From Adineta steineri (lineage: Eukaryota; Rotifera; Eurotatoria; Adinetida; Adinetidae): 64,000 nt of DNA. Under the pieces are notes generated by a model. The model ran no database searches, was not told the DNA's origin, and saw nothing but the letters and a program-made list of their open reading frames with translations. The stretch lies in assembly GCA_905250115.1 (NCBI GenBank), contig CAJNOI010000089.1, positions 95,561 to 159,560 on the forward strand. Reading direction: 5' to 3'. Below are positions 48,901 to 58,804 of this stretch, one piece after another (the stretch's first letter is position 1; each line of letters starts with the position of its first letter). The translations under genes and the position numbers were made by a program.

Positions 48901-51900
48901 ACTGTTGAAAAGAAGTACCTTTTGATTGTCGGGAGCAATCTGGTACCATCGGAGAAAGAGAGGCAAAATTATGGAAAGATTTCATTTCTGATTACTACTA
49001 ATAACCTATTTTTGTCATCAGAAATGTGACCAAAGGAATTTTTTGAGGATGCTTGGCTACAATTCATAGGAAAGTAGTTAGAGACATATATTATTCAAAA
49101 AATGGTCAGTAGTCTATTATTTATTTCTAACTTTTCTAAACTCATCTCGTTTATGGTCATTTCTTTCAAAGTAGAATATCATTCGCGTAACGATATTAAT
49201 GTTAACAAATGTTTCAATTCCGATGAATATTCTACTATATCTTGTTGTAGAATCCACTGATTACATCTAAATAACTATGGTTAAGAATTGAATTTAATGT
49301 TGACCCGATTATTATAAAAAATATTTTTTATTATATAGTTGAACGTGTAGAAACTAATAAACATTGACGTATGATTGTCAATCGAAACTCAAACAAACAG
49401 GATTCTCGAATTTTGTCTTTCGCCAATTGGCGAATGTATTAGAAAGTCTACTTTTTCTATTATTAACGATCGCTTTTCAACATACTTTTCTTTAATTGCT
49501 GATTGTATAAGAAGAACAATTGCATTTGATAATGATTCATCTGATTCCTATTTCATATAATTAAAAGAAGAAAAGTAAAGAGAAATTTTATTCGAACTTA
49601 CTATAATTCTAATCATTTCCGATGGAATCATTTTAACAGACCATTTCATAAAAATTCGACATGATCTTAAAACATAAAATAATAATAATAATAATATTTT
49701 CTTAATTAAAATCTTACTGAATAATATATTCTAAATCTTGTTTATTATTCATTAATGTTAATAATTGTTGACAAATTGTTAATTGATCAATTGAATTAAT
49801 ATTAAAAATTAATTCTTTAATAAATTCATCTAACTGGTTTTGTTTTAAAATTGATTTAAATTTAAATGAATGAATTATTGGATAAATATCTAAATCATTT
49901 TGTAATTTTTTAATTAAAATATTTTTTAAATATTGATTTGCTTGAGGAATTAATTCAATTGATGGAATTAAAACATGTTCAATACGTTTATCAATATCAT
50001 CTTGATTAAAATCATTTTTAAATGTTAAAATTAATTCAAAAATATTTTCTTCCGACATATTATTTATTTGTTTTAATGTTAAATCTTGATCACAAAATTT
50101 ATTTAATAAAAATTCAAGATAAAGTTGTTTATAAATTGAATTAAATTCTTGAAAATTTTCAATTTCAAATGCATATTTACATAACTGAAGAGCATTTTCA
50201 ATAAAACCAAATATTTCAAATGAAACGATTCTTTTATTATACCATTCTACAAATATTGTTCGATCAATTTCTTCATTATTTTGTTCTTCAGATGGAGAAA
50301 TAAATTCATCAGTCCAGTCATTTTCTTTTTCATCGACTATTTTTTGTTGAATTAAAGAAAATTTTGGAATTAAATCTTCATATTCGATTAATGAAATTGT
50401 TTCAGGAATTTCATTTAATATTGATAAAAGATCAATTATTGATATTGATGGTATTGCACGTTCTAAAACTAATTTTAATCCATTTATATGACCTTCCTAA
50501 AACAAAATAACAAATCAATTAAAGAAATATTATTTTTAAGTTCGCTGTAATTTCCAGTAAATGAAATATTTCAATACTAAGAAATAGTGGGCACGAGGGT
50601 AGTGGCGTAACCAGAAAGTTAAGGCTGATGGGGCTCAGCCCCAAAACTATCTAGTCTTTTAGATTTTTTGATTGACAAGTTCAGTAACTAAAAAATCTGG
50701 ATGATGGGGTTAAGCCCCATCTGACCCCAGTGTGGTTACGCCACTATATGAGGGTCTCTTTTATCTCACCCATCCATTGAAATCTTGTATTAACTCTTAA
50801 TTAATCATTATACTCATATGTTTATTACTCAGATATGAATGTGCAAAAATAATTGCCGGTAGATTTGTCAAAATTCTTCTCACTATAAGTATGAGTTATT
50901 GCGAATTTTTATGTTGCTATATTTAATCTTATGTTCCTGGAGACAATCAAATAATTTATAGGTTACGCATGAATTTTATTCTACTTTTAACATTAAAATC
51001 TTATTAATCTATCGATATTTCGAAGTTTTTCATTCGTAGCAATTGATTAAACGATGCGGTAGAATAATCTAGCTAGCCTAAGACTTGCGCTATCCGATGG
51101 TCAAATGACGATTTCATCTATATAGGACTCGTGGGTCACTTCGTTAGCCTCATTATAGCGCAGTGGCACTCTCCTCAATCTTGACTATTTTATTATAGTT
51201 GGTACGAGTCGCAGTAATCATTACTTCAATATGATCTATTGATCAGGTCATACGAAACTAACATTTAAATTATGAATCATTTTTCCGAAATTGCATAATA
51301 GTTTTCGAGCAATATCAGTCTCACTGAATACATAAAGTCAGTATCAAAGGGTAAACAACAGAAACTTCATACCTGAAGTCTCATGAAGTCTTAAGAGTCT
51401 TAGAAGTCTTCTAAAATCTTTGAAATCTTTTGAAGTCTTTAAAATCTTGAAGTCCGCTGTTACTCCCTTGGTCAGTATCTAACGTTTGCAAATACTACCA
51501 GAACAACTGTATATATCGATTAGTAATGATATTAAATAAAAGTATTAATCTTACTCTTGCACATCTTATTGCAATTTGTTTATAATCCCATTCTTTAAAT
51601 TTTTCAAAAATATTTGATTGATATTCTTGAAAAATTTTATATTTTATTCTAAGATCATCATATAAATATAATTTTCTTTTTTCATCTAAAAGTTTTCTTC
51701 TATAAAGAATAATTTGTTTTTGTGGAATATTTAATGAAATCGATTTTTGTTGTAAATCTTTTAAATATAAATTTTCATCGTTAATTGATTGAAAAAATGG
51801 TTGATCAGAATAATATAAATTATCAAATAATTCTTTTCGCGTTGCTTTATTAAGACCAAATTGTATTAAATTAAGTTGTTCATCAAATGTTGAATATAAT

Positions 51901-53600
51901 ATTGTTGTACATAATTGAAGAACATGAAGACGTGATTGAATTTTTGTTAAATGTGTTTCAATTTGTAATGATGATAAACGTACAACTTTTTCATGAATTT
52001 GATCAGATAAATCTATTCGTTTAAAAACTTTACAAACACGAAGTGCTTCACCATATTCACCATTTAATATTAAATTTTCAATTAAACGATATGGATCACT
52101 ATGTTTTATTTGAATTACTCTTTCATTTATTGATTCATTTAAATCTTGAAATGATTGAAATAAACGAGATATTATATTACTATTTTCATCTACAATTCCA
52201 CTTTCATTTATATTATTTATTTGACAATCAATAATAAATAATTCATCTGAAGTTGGACGACAAATACATGGCCATTTATTTAATTGATTCGATTCATAAC
52301 GATATTCTTCTAATGTTTCAATACCTTCATGAAAACTCATTGAACCATCAGAATAAAATAATATTAAAGTCTAAATTATTTTATTAAATTTATTTCCTAT
52401 GTATATATTATAAAAACATACTTTATCATCCCAATAACCCAAATCACAAATAAACGATCGATTCTCATTGATTTTTAACTAAAATTTGAATTATTTACAT
52501 AACAAAAAAAAATTGAATTTTACTTTAGCTAAACAATAAGGATAATCATTATTTTGATAAAGAATAATTGATTGATCAGATAATAATGATACAAGATAGG
52601 ATTGATTTGGTGAAAGAGCAAGACCATATATATAAATATCATTATTATCTTTTTCTTCGTCAATGATTTCTTTTATTTTAATAACAGACGGTTTTGTATC
52701 AACAATTTTCCAAATTGAAATTGTTTTTGTATCGAAAGGTACAATATAAATTTGATTTTGATTTAAATCAATAATTGCACAACTTATATGAAAATCAAAT
52801 TTATCTTCTGCACATGATGCTGTATGATCACGACTCATTACATAACGAATTAATTCACCACGACGTTTTAAACATAATAAATCAAAATATCTATTTCAAA
52901 AATAAATAAATAAAAAAAAGTAAAATTTTTTTAATTACTAACGGAGATGCATCACTTCCTGAAAACCATATGTCTACGAATGAATTTTCATTATAATTTA
53001 GCTAGAAAAAACAAATAAAATTATGTTTCTTTTTTATTTAAAGAATTTCAATACTGTTCTTTTTGGTAATTCATGTAATAATTGTCCATCATACGATGCA
53101 TAAACACAAACAATACCTGACCAATGTCCACAAGCTAAGAATTTTCCATTATTAGACCAAGCTAAACAATTTAAATAATTATATTCATCAGATTGTAAGA
53201 GATCAAGTGGAATTTCCAATAAAACATCAGATGTAATAAGTGATATTATACATATATTATTATTTATGACCAAAGCTAAACGATCAGATCTATATGAAGA
53301 ATTAGATTTTAATTTGATATTTCATTATGATTTAATAAACATACGGAATATGAAGTGAAATAGGAGATGATTTTCTTCCAGTATGTTTCAGAAATCTTTC
53401 AGCATTTTGAGAAAGTTTTATTGATGAGCTAAACCAATTTTTAAAAGCTAAAACAAAATTAAAATAACATATATTTATTCAAATAAATTCAACACACTAT
53501 TGTTCAATGTCCATGAATTCTTTTTGTCATCAGAATGAATTTTTCTTTTGAATGACCATTTAGGCTTTTCAATTAATTCAAATAATAATTCACCGGACAT
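42953..53600 (-). CDS. NBAS: NBAS (NAG), subunit of the NRZ/Dsl1 ER tethering complex
   Basis: More than 20 exons. Main coding blocks: 53600-53500, 53448-53345, 53288-53045, 52990-52940, 52890-52515, 52480-52425, 52372-51555, 50498-49718, 49668-49600, 49548-49430, 48788-48710, 48631-48475, 48420-48305, 48235-48165, 48112-47866, 47450-47255, short exons 47200-46910, 46825-46195, 45345-44745, a series 44690-43900, 43398-43282 and 43225-42953. NBAS with RINT1 and ZW10 tethers Golgi-to-ER vesicles and also aids nonsense-mediated decay. The N-terminal WD-type blades include LAWSNNGKFLACGHWSGIVC and LALSPNQSYLVSLLSD. The Sec39-like helical part follows, with LIENLILNGEYGEALRVCKV, HVLQLCTTIL and RKLLDEKRKLYLYDDL, matching human NBAS in order. 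Introns of 300-1050 nt (near 43.4-43.9, 45.3-46.2, 47.5-47.85, 48.8-49.4, 50.5-51.55 kb) hold mobile elements; the others are about 50 nt. Exact small-exon borders are approximate. Confidence 0.85.
43399..43899 (-). other. Enlarged NBAS intron with palindromic insert
   Basis: About 500 nt. Contains CTTTCGCCAATA at 43563, its mirror AATTAGCGAAAG at 43595, GTTGGCGAAAA at 43780 and CTTTCGCCAATGGCGAAG at 43823, an inverted-repeat-rich insertion unlike the AT-rich intron background. Confidence 0.5.
45511..45560. mobile_element. TGTGGG-family hairpin relic in an NBAS intron
   Basis: GAGTGTGGCCTTAGATGTCG then ATGGAAAGTGTAATCATATC, the same core as the copy at 56271 (TTAGATGTTGATGGAAAGTG). The G-rich ends have decayed. 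Confidence 0.55.
50600..50746. mobile_element. MITE with TAGTGGCGTAACCA terminal inverted repeats
   Basis: 147 bp in an NBAS intron. Left end TAGTGGCGTAACCA, right end TGGTTACGCCACTA: a perfect 14-bp inverted repeat. Subterminal palindromes TGGGGCTCAGCCCCA and TGGGGTTAAGCCCCA. If the terminal TA belongs to the target, it was a TA insertion. The superfamily is not certain; GTGGCGTA-type ends are common among animal DNA transposons. Confidence 0.8.
51345..51470. mobile_element. hAT-like MITE with 8-bp target-site duplication and internal satellite
   Basis: Perfect direct repeat GTCAGTAT at 51337-51344 and 51471-51478 flanks a 126-bp element. Ends: CAAAGGGTAAACAACAG at the left, and CTGTTACTCCCTTG at the right whose complement is CAAGGGAGTAACAG. 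The inside is a degenerate tandem array of GAAGTCTT. The 8-bp duplication and CA-GGG ends fit the hAT superfamily. It lies in an NBAS intron. Confidence 0.8.
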
Positions 53601-54158
53601 TATTGTCACTTCGTTTATTATTAGTATTAATAGATATTTTAGTTAACTGACTATTTTATTCTACACGTTTTAATGATCATAATCGTTTTGATCAACAAAC
53701 GAGAATTTAGACATAAGATGCCGCTACATGACAGCTAGAAAATTTACTTTTTCTTTCATTTTCTAAGATATGAGTGTGAGATGAATAATATTCATAGTCA
53801 CATCTATATCTACATTCGTAGTATTTGCAAACGAATGAGATCTCCTACTGAAGGTCAGAAAACCAATCATATAAACTTTAATCTCGTTATTTTCATTCTA
53901 CGCCGCTCGAGTCAATGTTTTTCGACTTCTTATTTATCAGATGATTGTGATATATGTTTTCCGTCGTTGTTATATCAATCTTTTCTCTCACTTATTCGTT
54001 AATGTAAAGTGCAAGTATTTGTTTTTTAAATTGTTAGAATTTAACGATGGACAAGAGTAACATTTTTTTTCTCATTTTTATTGAAATATCAATAAAATAT
54101 TGTTTTTCTGGCAATTTTTTCGTCTATGAGGATTAATTTTTCTAATGAGTTAATTAAA
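53601..54158. other. NBAS promoter region and spacer
   Basis: Upstream flank of NBAS. No further gene supported; a 73-codon frame on the plus strand at 53781 has no domain. Confidence 0.5.
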
Positions 54159-54212
54159 GGGTGTGGGTGTGGGTGCGTTTAAATTATCTCACCCTTATCC
54201 ACACCTACACAC
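54159..54212. mobile_element. TGTGGG-ended hairpin element
   Basis: GGGTGTGGGTGTGGGTGCG at the left, CACCCTTATCCACACCTACACAC at the right, about 12 nt of loop. Confidence 0.6.
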
Positions 54213-54279
54213 TAAACCTACTGCATTATCCTGAAATGAATACAAAGAATATATTCTTAAATTTATAAACAAATGGTGT

Positions 54280-54775
54280 TATGATGATGAAGAAAATGTA
54301 TGTGTAGCAGCATTTAACTGAGCACAAGACATAGATTATACAATATAGTTTCGAGCGTGATCAAAATTCTGATATAAATACAAGTATTAAATGTAAATGT
54401 GGAAGATTAATCATGTTAAGTAAAAGTGATGATAAAATTCAGGTGTCAAATTACTATAAACACTTAATTGCTATCAACAGGTTGCGACCAAATGAGAAAA
54501 ATAAAACAAGCTGCAGATGATATTAGATCAAAACAACAACAACGACAACAATCATTAACATCGGCTATACCAACAACACCTTTATCTCAATCAAACACAG
54601 CATTAATATAGTTTTCCGATGTCTTATGACCTACTACTTCTCAAGCAACATCTAATATTAATTATCCAGCATTGGCAACTTAAGGTACACATAATGGTAA
54701 ACGTCGTCTACTATTACAATCACAACAACATCGTTCTACAACAAGAAGTCGTACATAAACATTTTCTTCTGCTCT
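54280..54775 (+). pseudogene. Decayed Gln/Ser-rich coding sequence
   Basis: A coding-like stretch reads IKCKCGRLIMLSKSDDKIQ (54389 onward), VSNYYKHL, then MRKIKQAADDIRSKQQQRQQ and THNGKRRLLLQSQQHRSTTR, but is cut by stops at about 54608, 54630 and 54683. The CKCG plus SNYYKHL pattern suggests a DNA-binding or zinc-finger-like protein. Family not identified. Confidence 0.5.
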
Positions 54776-54994
54776 ATTTTAACTCATTTTAACTCGCGTC
54801 TGATCGTTTATGTTTTACCTTTTATCTTTTTTAAATAAATAATTAAAATGTTCATGTAATACTGTAATTTGTGTAGCGTTTCTTTTTGTACACATTAATT
54901 TTTTTATATCATATTATTATTTAGAAAAAACAAAACGATCTGTGATCATGATTTCTAGAATGTGTATCTGCAGCTATGTTAATAAACTGTGAAA

Positions 54995-55150
54995 TCGTTT
55001 GAAGTAACTGAAAGCTGCTTGAAGTAGTTCAAACTGGCTCGAAGTACCAGAAAGTAGCTTAAAGAAGATTGAAGTAGTTAAAGTAGGCTGGAATAGCGTA
55101 AAGTAGCTCAAGTTTACTTAAAGTGTGAAAGTACACTGTTTTGCCCTTGG
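54995..55150. repeat. Decamer satellite with a MITE-type right end
   Basis: About twelve degenerate units of GAAGTAGCTT / AAAGTAGCTC, then TACACTGTTTTGCCCTTGG at the end, which matches the right end of the hAT-like MITE at 51345-51470 (CGCTGTTACTCCCTTGG). The left end is not recognisable, so it is probably a truncated or diverged member of the same element type. Confidence 0.5.
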
Positions 55151-55297
55151 GTATTGGCATTGGTAGTAGTGTTGATATTCGTTTTAGTATTGGTATTGGT
55201 ATTAGTATTGGTGTGAGATATTGGTATTCGTCTTAGTATTGATATTGGAAGTGTTGACATTGGTATTCGTAGTACTGTTGGTATTGGTATTGGTTTT
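55150..55297. repeat. Hexamer minisatellite (GGTATT)n
   Basis: Imperfect tandem hexamers GTATTG / GATATT / GTAGTG over about 150 bp, directly abutting the decamer satellite. Confidence 0.75.
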
Positions 55298-55299
55298 GT

Positions 55300-55936
55300 T
55301 ATATCCCTAGTAAATTAATCTTAGTTTCTTTCCTATTCAGCTTTATAACAAATAATATCATTTATTGAGTATTTTATTTTTCTTTATTAAATACACAAAT
55401 AATAACAAAAGAATGTAAAAAATATGAAGGAGATAAATAATGATTAGAATCATGCATATAAACACTTTTAAACATTTTCCATTCAAGTCCTTAGATAAGA
55501 ATAAACCAATCTACTTATTTTATTATTAATTATTTTTATGTTAATTACTTTTGTGGTCATTGCTATAACTCTAAATATATAGATGCAGATGGTTACAAAG
55601 GTAAGCAGACGTTGATTAATTTTTTTCCTAATAATTGAGTTCTATCGAAGCAATAATTATAAACATTTACCTGTTCATTTGTGAAGGCGATTTATTAACT
55701 GGACAGTAAAAAACTATAGGTATGGTCAGTATATATATTGACTGATGAACACCAAAAATATCAGTAAATAATTGCAAAGCGGCCAGTACAATATGTACAA
55801 GTGGCAGTTGAAAAATATAGTTTTGATCAATAGAGAACATTTTTTGTTAGTAAGAAGTACACTTTAATAAAAGAAAGAGAAGTGTAATGAAAGAACCACA
55901 GAAAAAATAACAAGAGACCTATCAAAATAGTAGGGA
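55300..55936. other. Spacer
   Basis: AT-rich. Around 55690-55830 the motif GGxCAGTA recurs four times, perhaps an eroded repeat. No gene. Confidence 0.4.
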
Positions 55937-56006
55937 TGGGTGTGGGTGTGACTGTGAGTATAATTACACTTTCTATCGACAGCTAAATCCACATTCACAC
56001 CCACTT
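55937..56006. mobile_element. TGTGGG-ended hairpin element
   Basis: GGGTGTGGGTGTGACTGTGA at the left; the right end is CACATTCACACCCAC. The inner AATTACACTTTCTATCGAC is the complement of the core GTCGATAGAAAGTGTAATT shared with the other copies. Both ends and the core are well kept. Confidence 0.7.
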
Positions 56007-56270
56007 CCTGTGATTTTTATCAAATTGGATTTATACAGTTTTTATGACAGTTGAGTGAAAACAATGAAGGTGAAAAGATTGGGTTTCTTGCATCAAAGAA
56101 AAGATAATTAGAAATGTTTCATCTGTTGGTCCACTTCATTCTACAGTCATCTATGGGTCATATATGAGAGTTATATAGACAACGCATTTCAAACCATTCA
56201 ATTCGACATAGATCTTGATGAGTATCATCAAATATTTATATTTTCATTTCTCTTATTGAGATCTGAAAAA

Positions 56271-56388
56271 GTGTGGGTGGGTGTGGGTGTAGGTGTGGGT
56301 TTAGATGTTGATGGAAAGTGTAGTCGAATCCACACTTTCCATCAACATCTAAACCCATACCTACACCCACACCCACACCCCACACCCA
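56271..56388. mobile_element. Long hairpin: head-to-head TGTGGG elements
   Basis: Left arm 56271-56321 and right arm 56332-56386 are nearly perfect inverted copies of about 50 bp: TTTAGATGTTGATGGAAAGT at the left, ACTTTCCATCAACATCTAAA at the right, both bounded by TGTGGGTG / CACCCACA runs. Loop of about 10 nt (AGTCGAATCC). Open frames across it on both strands are by-products. Confidence 0.8.
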
Positions 56389-56394
56389 GTTGGG

Positions 56395-56530
56395 TAATCG
56401 GGGTCGAGGAACTTGAATCTGACTTCTGTTTCGTTTAATTATATAAAGCAATAGCTTAATAGTTGTTAAGTAACGCGATTTCTACGAGAAATAGCTGAGC
56501 TAGTTTTAGACGAGCGTTACTTGTATATAT
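56395..56530 (+). repeat. Dispersed repeat, copy A (GACGAGCGTTACTTGTA end)
   Basis: GGAACTTGAATCTGAC, then TTTCTACGAGAAATAGC, then AGACGAGCGTTACTTGTATA followed by (TA)n. The same modules in the same order occur at 58010-58440 and 63160-63530. Confidence 0.6.
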
Positions 56531-56630
56531 ATATATATATATATATTTGTCCAATATTAAATTTTCTTATCTAGTTGGTATCAATTTCGACGCTTCGCCT
56601 TTACCACACGATAGTTTCATTCATTCATAG

Positions 56631-56738
56631 CAAGGGGGTAAGAACTGTCACTTAGCACCTGTTCAGCGCCTCAGCACATGCTCAGCATCTGTTGAGTGTT
56701 TTTCAATGCAGAGTGCCAGCAATTACCTCCTTCGCGTA
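56631..56738. repeat. Possible MITE with internal tandem repeats
   Basis: Left CAAGGGGGTAAGAACTGTC and right ATTACCTCCTTCG (complement CGAAGGAGGTAAT) form an imperfect inverted repeat; the inside repeats CTCAGCACATG / CTCAGCATCTGTTGAG. No target duplication found. Confidence 0.4.
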
Positions 56739-57021
56739 AGCACACTTGGAAATTTTGTACAAGTTTTAAACGCGTCGAAGTGTGCTCCTTTTTTAATATT
56801 TACTCTGGTTAAATAGTGGCGCATATGTCACTATTTCTTTCATTTTTCTTCGACTGAAATTTGATAATATTGCTATCATATTTGTTAACTTGACTTAACT
56901 CATTACGGTCAACGAACGTTTTGAAAACTATACTTTCATTATTCAGTATTCTTTTATAATTGATATATATCTCGATAAATAAACTGCTATTTTTACTTAG
57001 GCTCATATCAACATTGAAACG

Positions 57022-57200
57022 AAGAGTAAATATTTTATTTTAAATATATAATTCTTTCTCCTTCTTCAGATTTCTTTCAACATTAAAATAGGCAATTAAT
57101 ATTTTATCGTAAGCAAATAATTCTTTCTCCTAATTCAGTTTTATTTTACAATTATAATAAGCAATAAATATTTTATTTTAAATATATAATTCTTTTCTTT
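57022..57200. repeat. Tandem repeat of about 70 bp
   Basis: About 2.5 units sharing AATATTTTATTTTAAATATA, TAATTCTTTCTCC, TTCAG and ACATTAAAATAGGCAA. Confidence 0.65.
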
Positions 57201-57477
57201 ATACCAAAAGAAGTCAATATCGTTTTGAGAAGAAAATCGTTCCATGAATCTTTTCTACCAATGTTTGTCTAAAAAGCTATACCAGATTTATGTTTGGGTA
57301 TTCATCGACTAAAATACTTTCACTCATTCTTCTGAATGACATAATCACATAAAGTAAGTTGATCATAAAATAATAGAAGAGTGAATTTTGGTATCGTGAC
57401 GTGAAAAAGTATAAAGTATCGTGGGCAGATGCCTAATTCGACTTATAATATAAACATAGAATTCTCCGATATATATA

Positions 57478-57985
57478 TACCTATCCATACATATCAGTTT
57501 AGGAATTCAGGAATGCATATTCTTTCATTTATATTTATATATATACGTATATCCTCTTACCTATGTCAGTGTAGACATTTCAGAATACGTGTTCTTTCAT
57601 TTATTCTTATAAAATTTATATTTATACATATATCCTCTTACCCGTGTCAGTATAGAACATTTAGAATTCGTTGTTCTTCCATGTATACTTATAAACTTAT
57701 ATTTATACATATATCACCTTACCCATGCCAGTATAGATATTAAGATTTCGGTGTTCTTCCACTTATACTTATAAATTTATATTTATACATATATCATCTT
57801 ACGTATGTAAGTATAGACACTTCGGATTCGGTGTTCTTTCATTTATTCTTATAAAATTTATATTTATACATATATTCCCTTACCCATGTAAGTATAGGAA
57901 ATTAGAAAATAGATATTCTTTTTTTTATATTTATATATATATACCCCCCCTACCCACGCAAGTTTAGGAATCTAGAAATAGATTT
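57478..57985. repeat. Minisatellite, unit about 80 bp, about 6-7 copies
   Basis: Units share TTACCCATGTCAGTATAGA, a variable GGATTCGGTG part, TTCTTTCATTTATTCTTAT and TTATATTTATACATATAT. Copies begin near 57478, 57555, 57635, 57717, 57799, 57878 and 57949. Outer units are the most diverged. The 104-codon frame through it is not a gene. Confidence 0.85.
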
Positions 57986-58009
57986 TGGTTTATTCTTCGT
58001 TCTCTCAGT

Positions 58010-58440
58010 GATGATTCTGGCAGAGATAAGTTGTTGGCTTGCTTACATGCTTGTATGTCTGACTTCATCCATTGATGGAATGATCAAGTTGAAATAAGAA
58101 GGGATCTATTCGGTAAAACTTGATCAAAAGTTATCGAGTTCGGGGAATTTGAATCTGTACTCAGTTTTTTTGAAAACATTTTCGGAGCACTTTGTCGTAC
58201 ACAAAGTACTAGGTTTTAGCGGTAAAAATAATTTTTTATAAAGTCTGAGAAGAGGTAATCGTGGTGGTGGAAGCTGCATCTGATGTTCGATTTTTAAAAT
58301 TCTTTAAAAAATATGTTTTTTTATCGAAAATTTGACGAAACGGTTTTTGAGGTCGGAGAATACGAGCCTGATGTTAGTGTTTGCAAGTTATATAAGCAAA
58401 AAGAGTCCCTAGACGAGCGTTACTTGTACTCATTACTGTA
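58010..58440 (+). repeat. Dispersed repeat, copy B
   Basis: CTTGCTTACATGCTTGTATG, then three subunits built on GAATCTG-TGTTAGTTTTT plus T/A-rich spacers, then CTGATGTTAGTGTTTGCAAG and TTATATAAGCAAA, ending in AGACGAGCGTTACTTGTACT. Closely parallels 63160-63530. Ends 365 bp upstream of the GT92 start. Confidence 0.7.
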
Positions 58441-58804
58441 AGTATAAGTGAAGAGGCACAGTTGATTAAAAAGTAATTGGATGTTGTTTGATATTTTTTT
58501 CTTAATTCTTCGATTCTATTCAAGCCATAATTATGAGAATTTATCAATTCATGTGTAAATCATTATATTTTTATTTCGCGTCGTCATCGTTATATTATCA
58601 ACTTTGACTAATCTCTTTCTTGGTACGTAGTCAATGTGAATACCGAAAAATATTTTGGAGTCCATCGGTATCACATTCATCTCATATCTATGCTCATATT
58701 CAAACAAAGATTACGCAATGGAATAATATATTATTACTTTTTGAATGCAAATTATGTAACTTCATGTTTCATCTATTTTTTAATTCTAGATTATTTGAAT
58801 ATCT

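Noticed and set aside
56236..56451. Frames on both strands with Val-Gly and Pro-His repeats
   Set aside because: Translation of the TGTGGG fold-back.
57429..57743. Plus-strand frame of 104 codons with internal repeats
   Set aside because: Translation of the 80-bp minisatellite.
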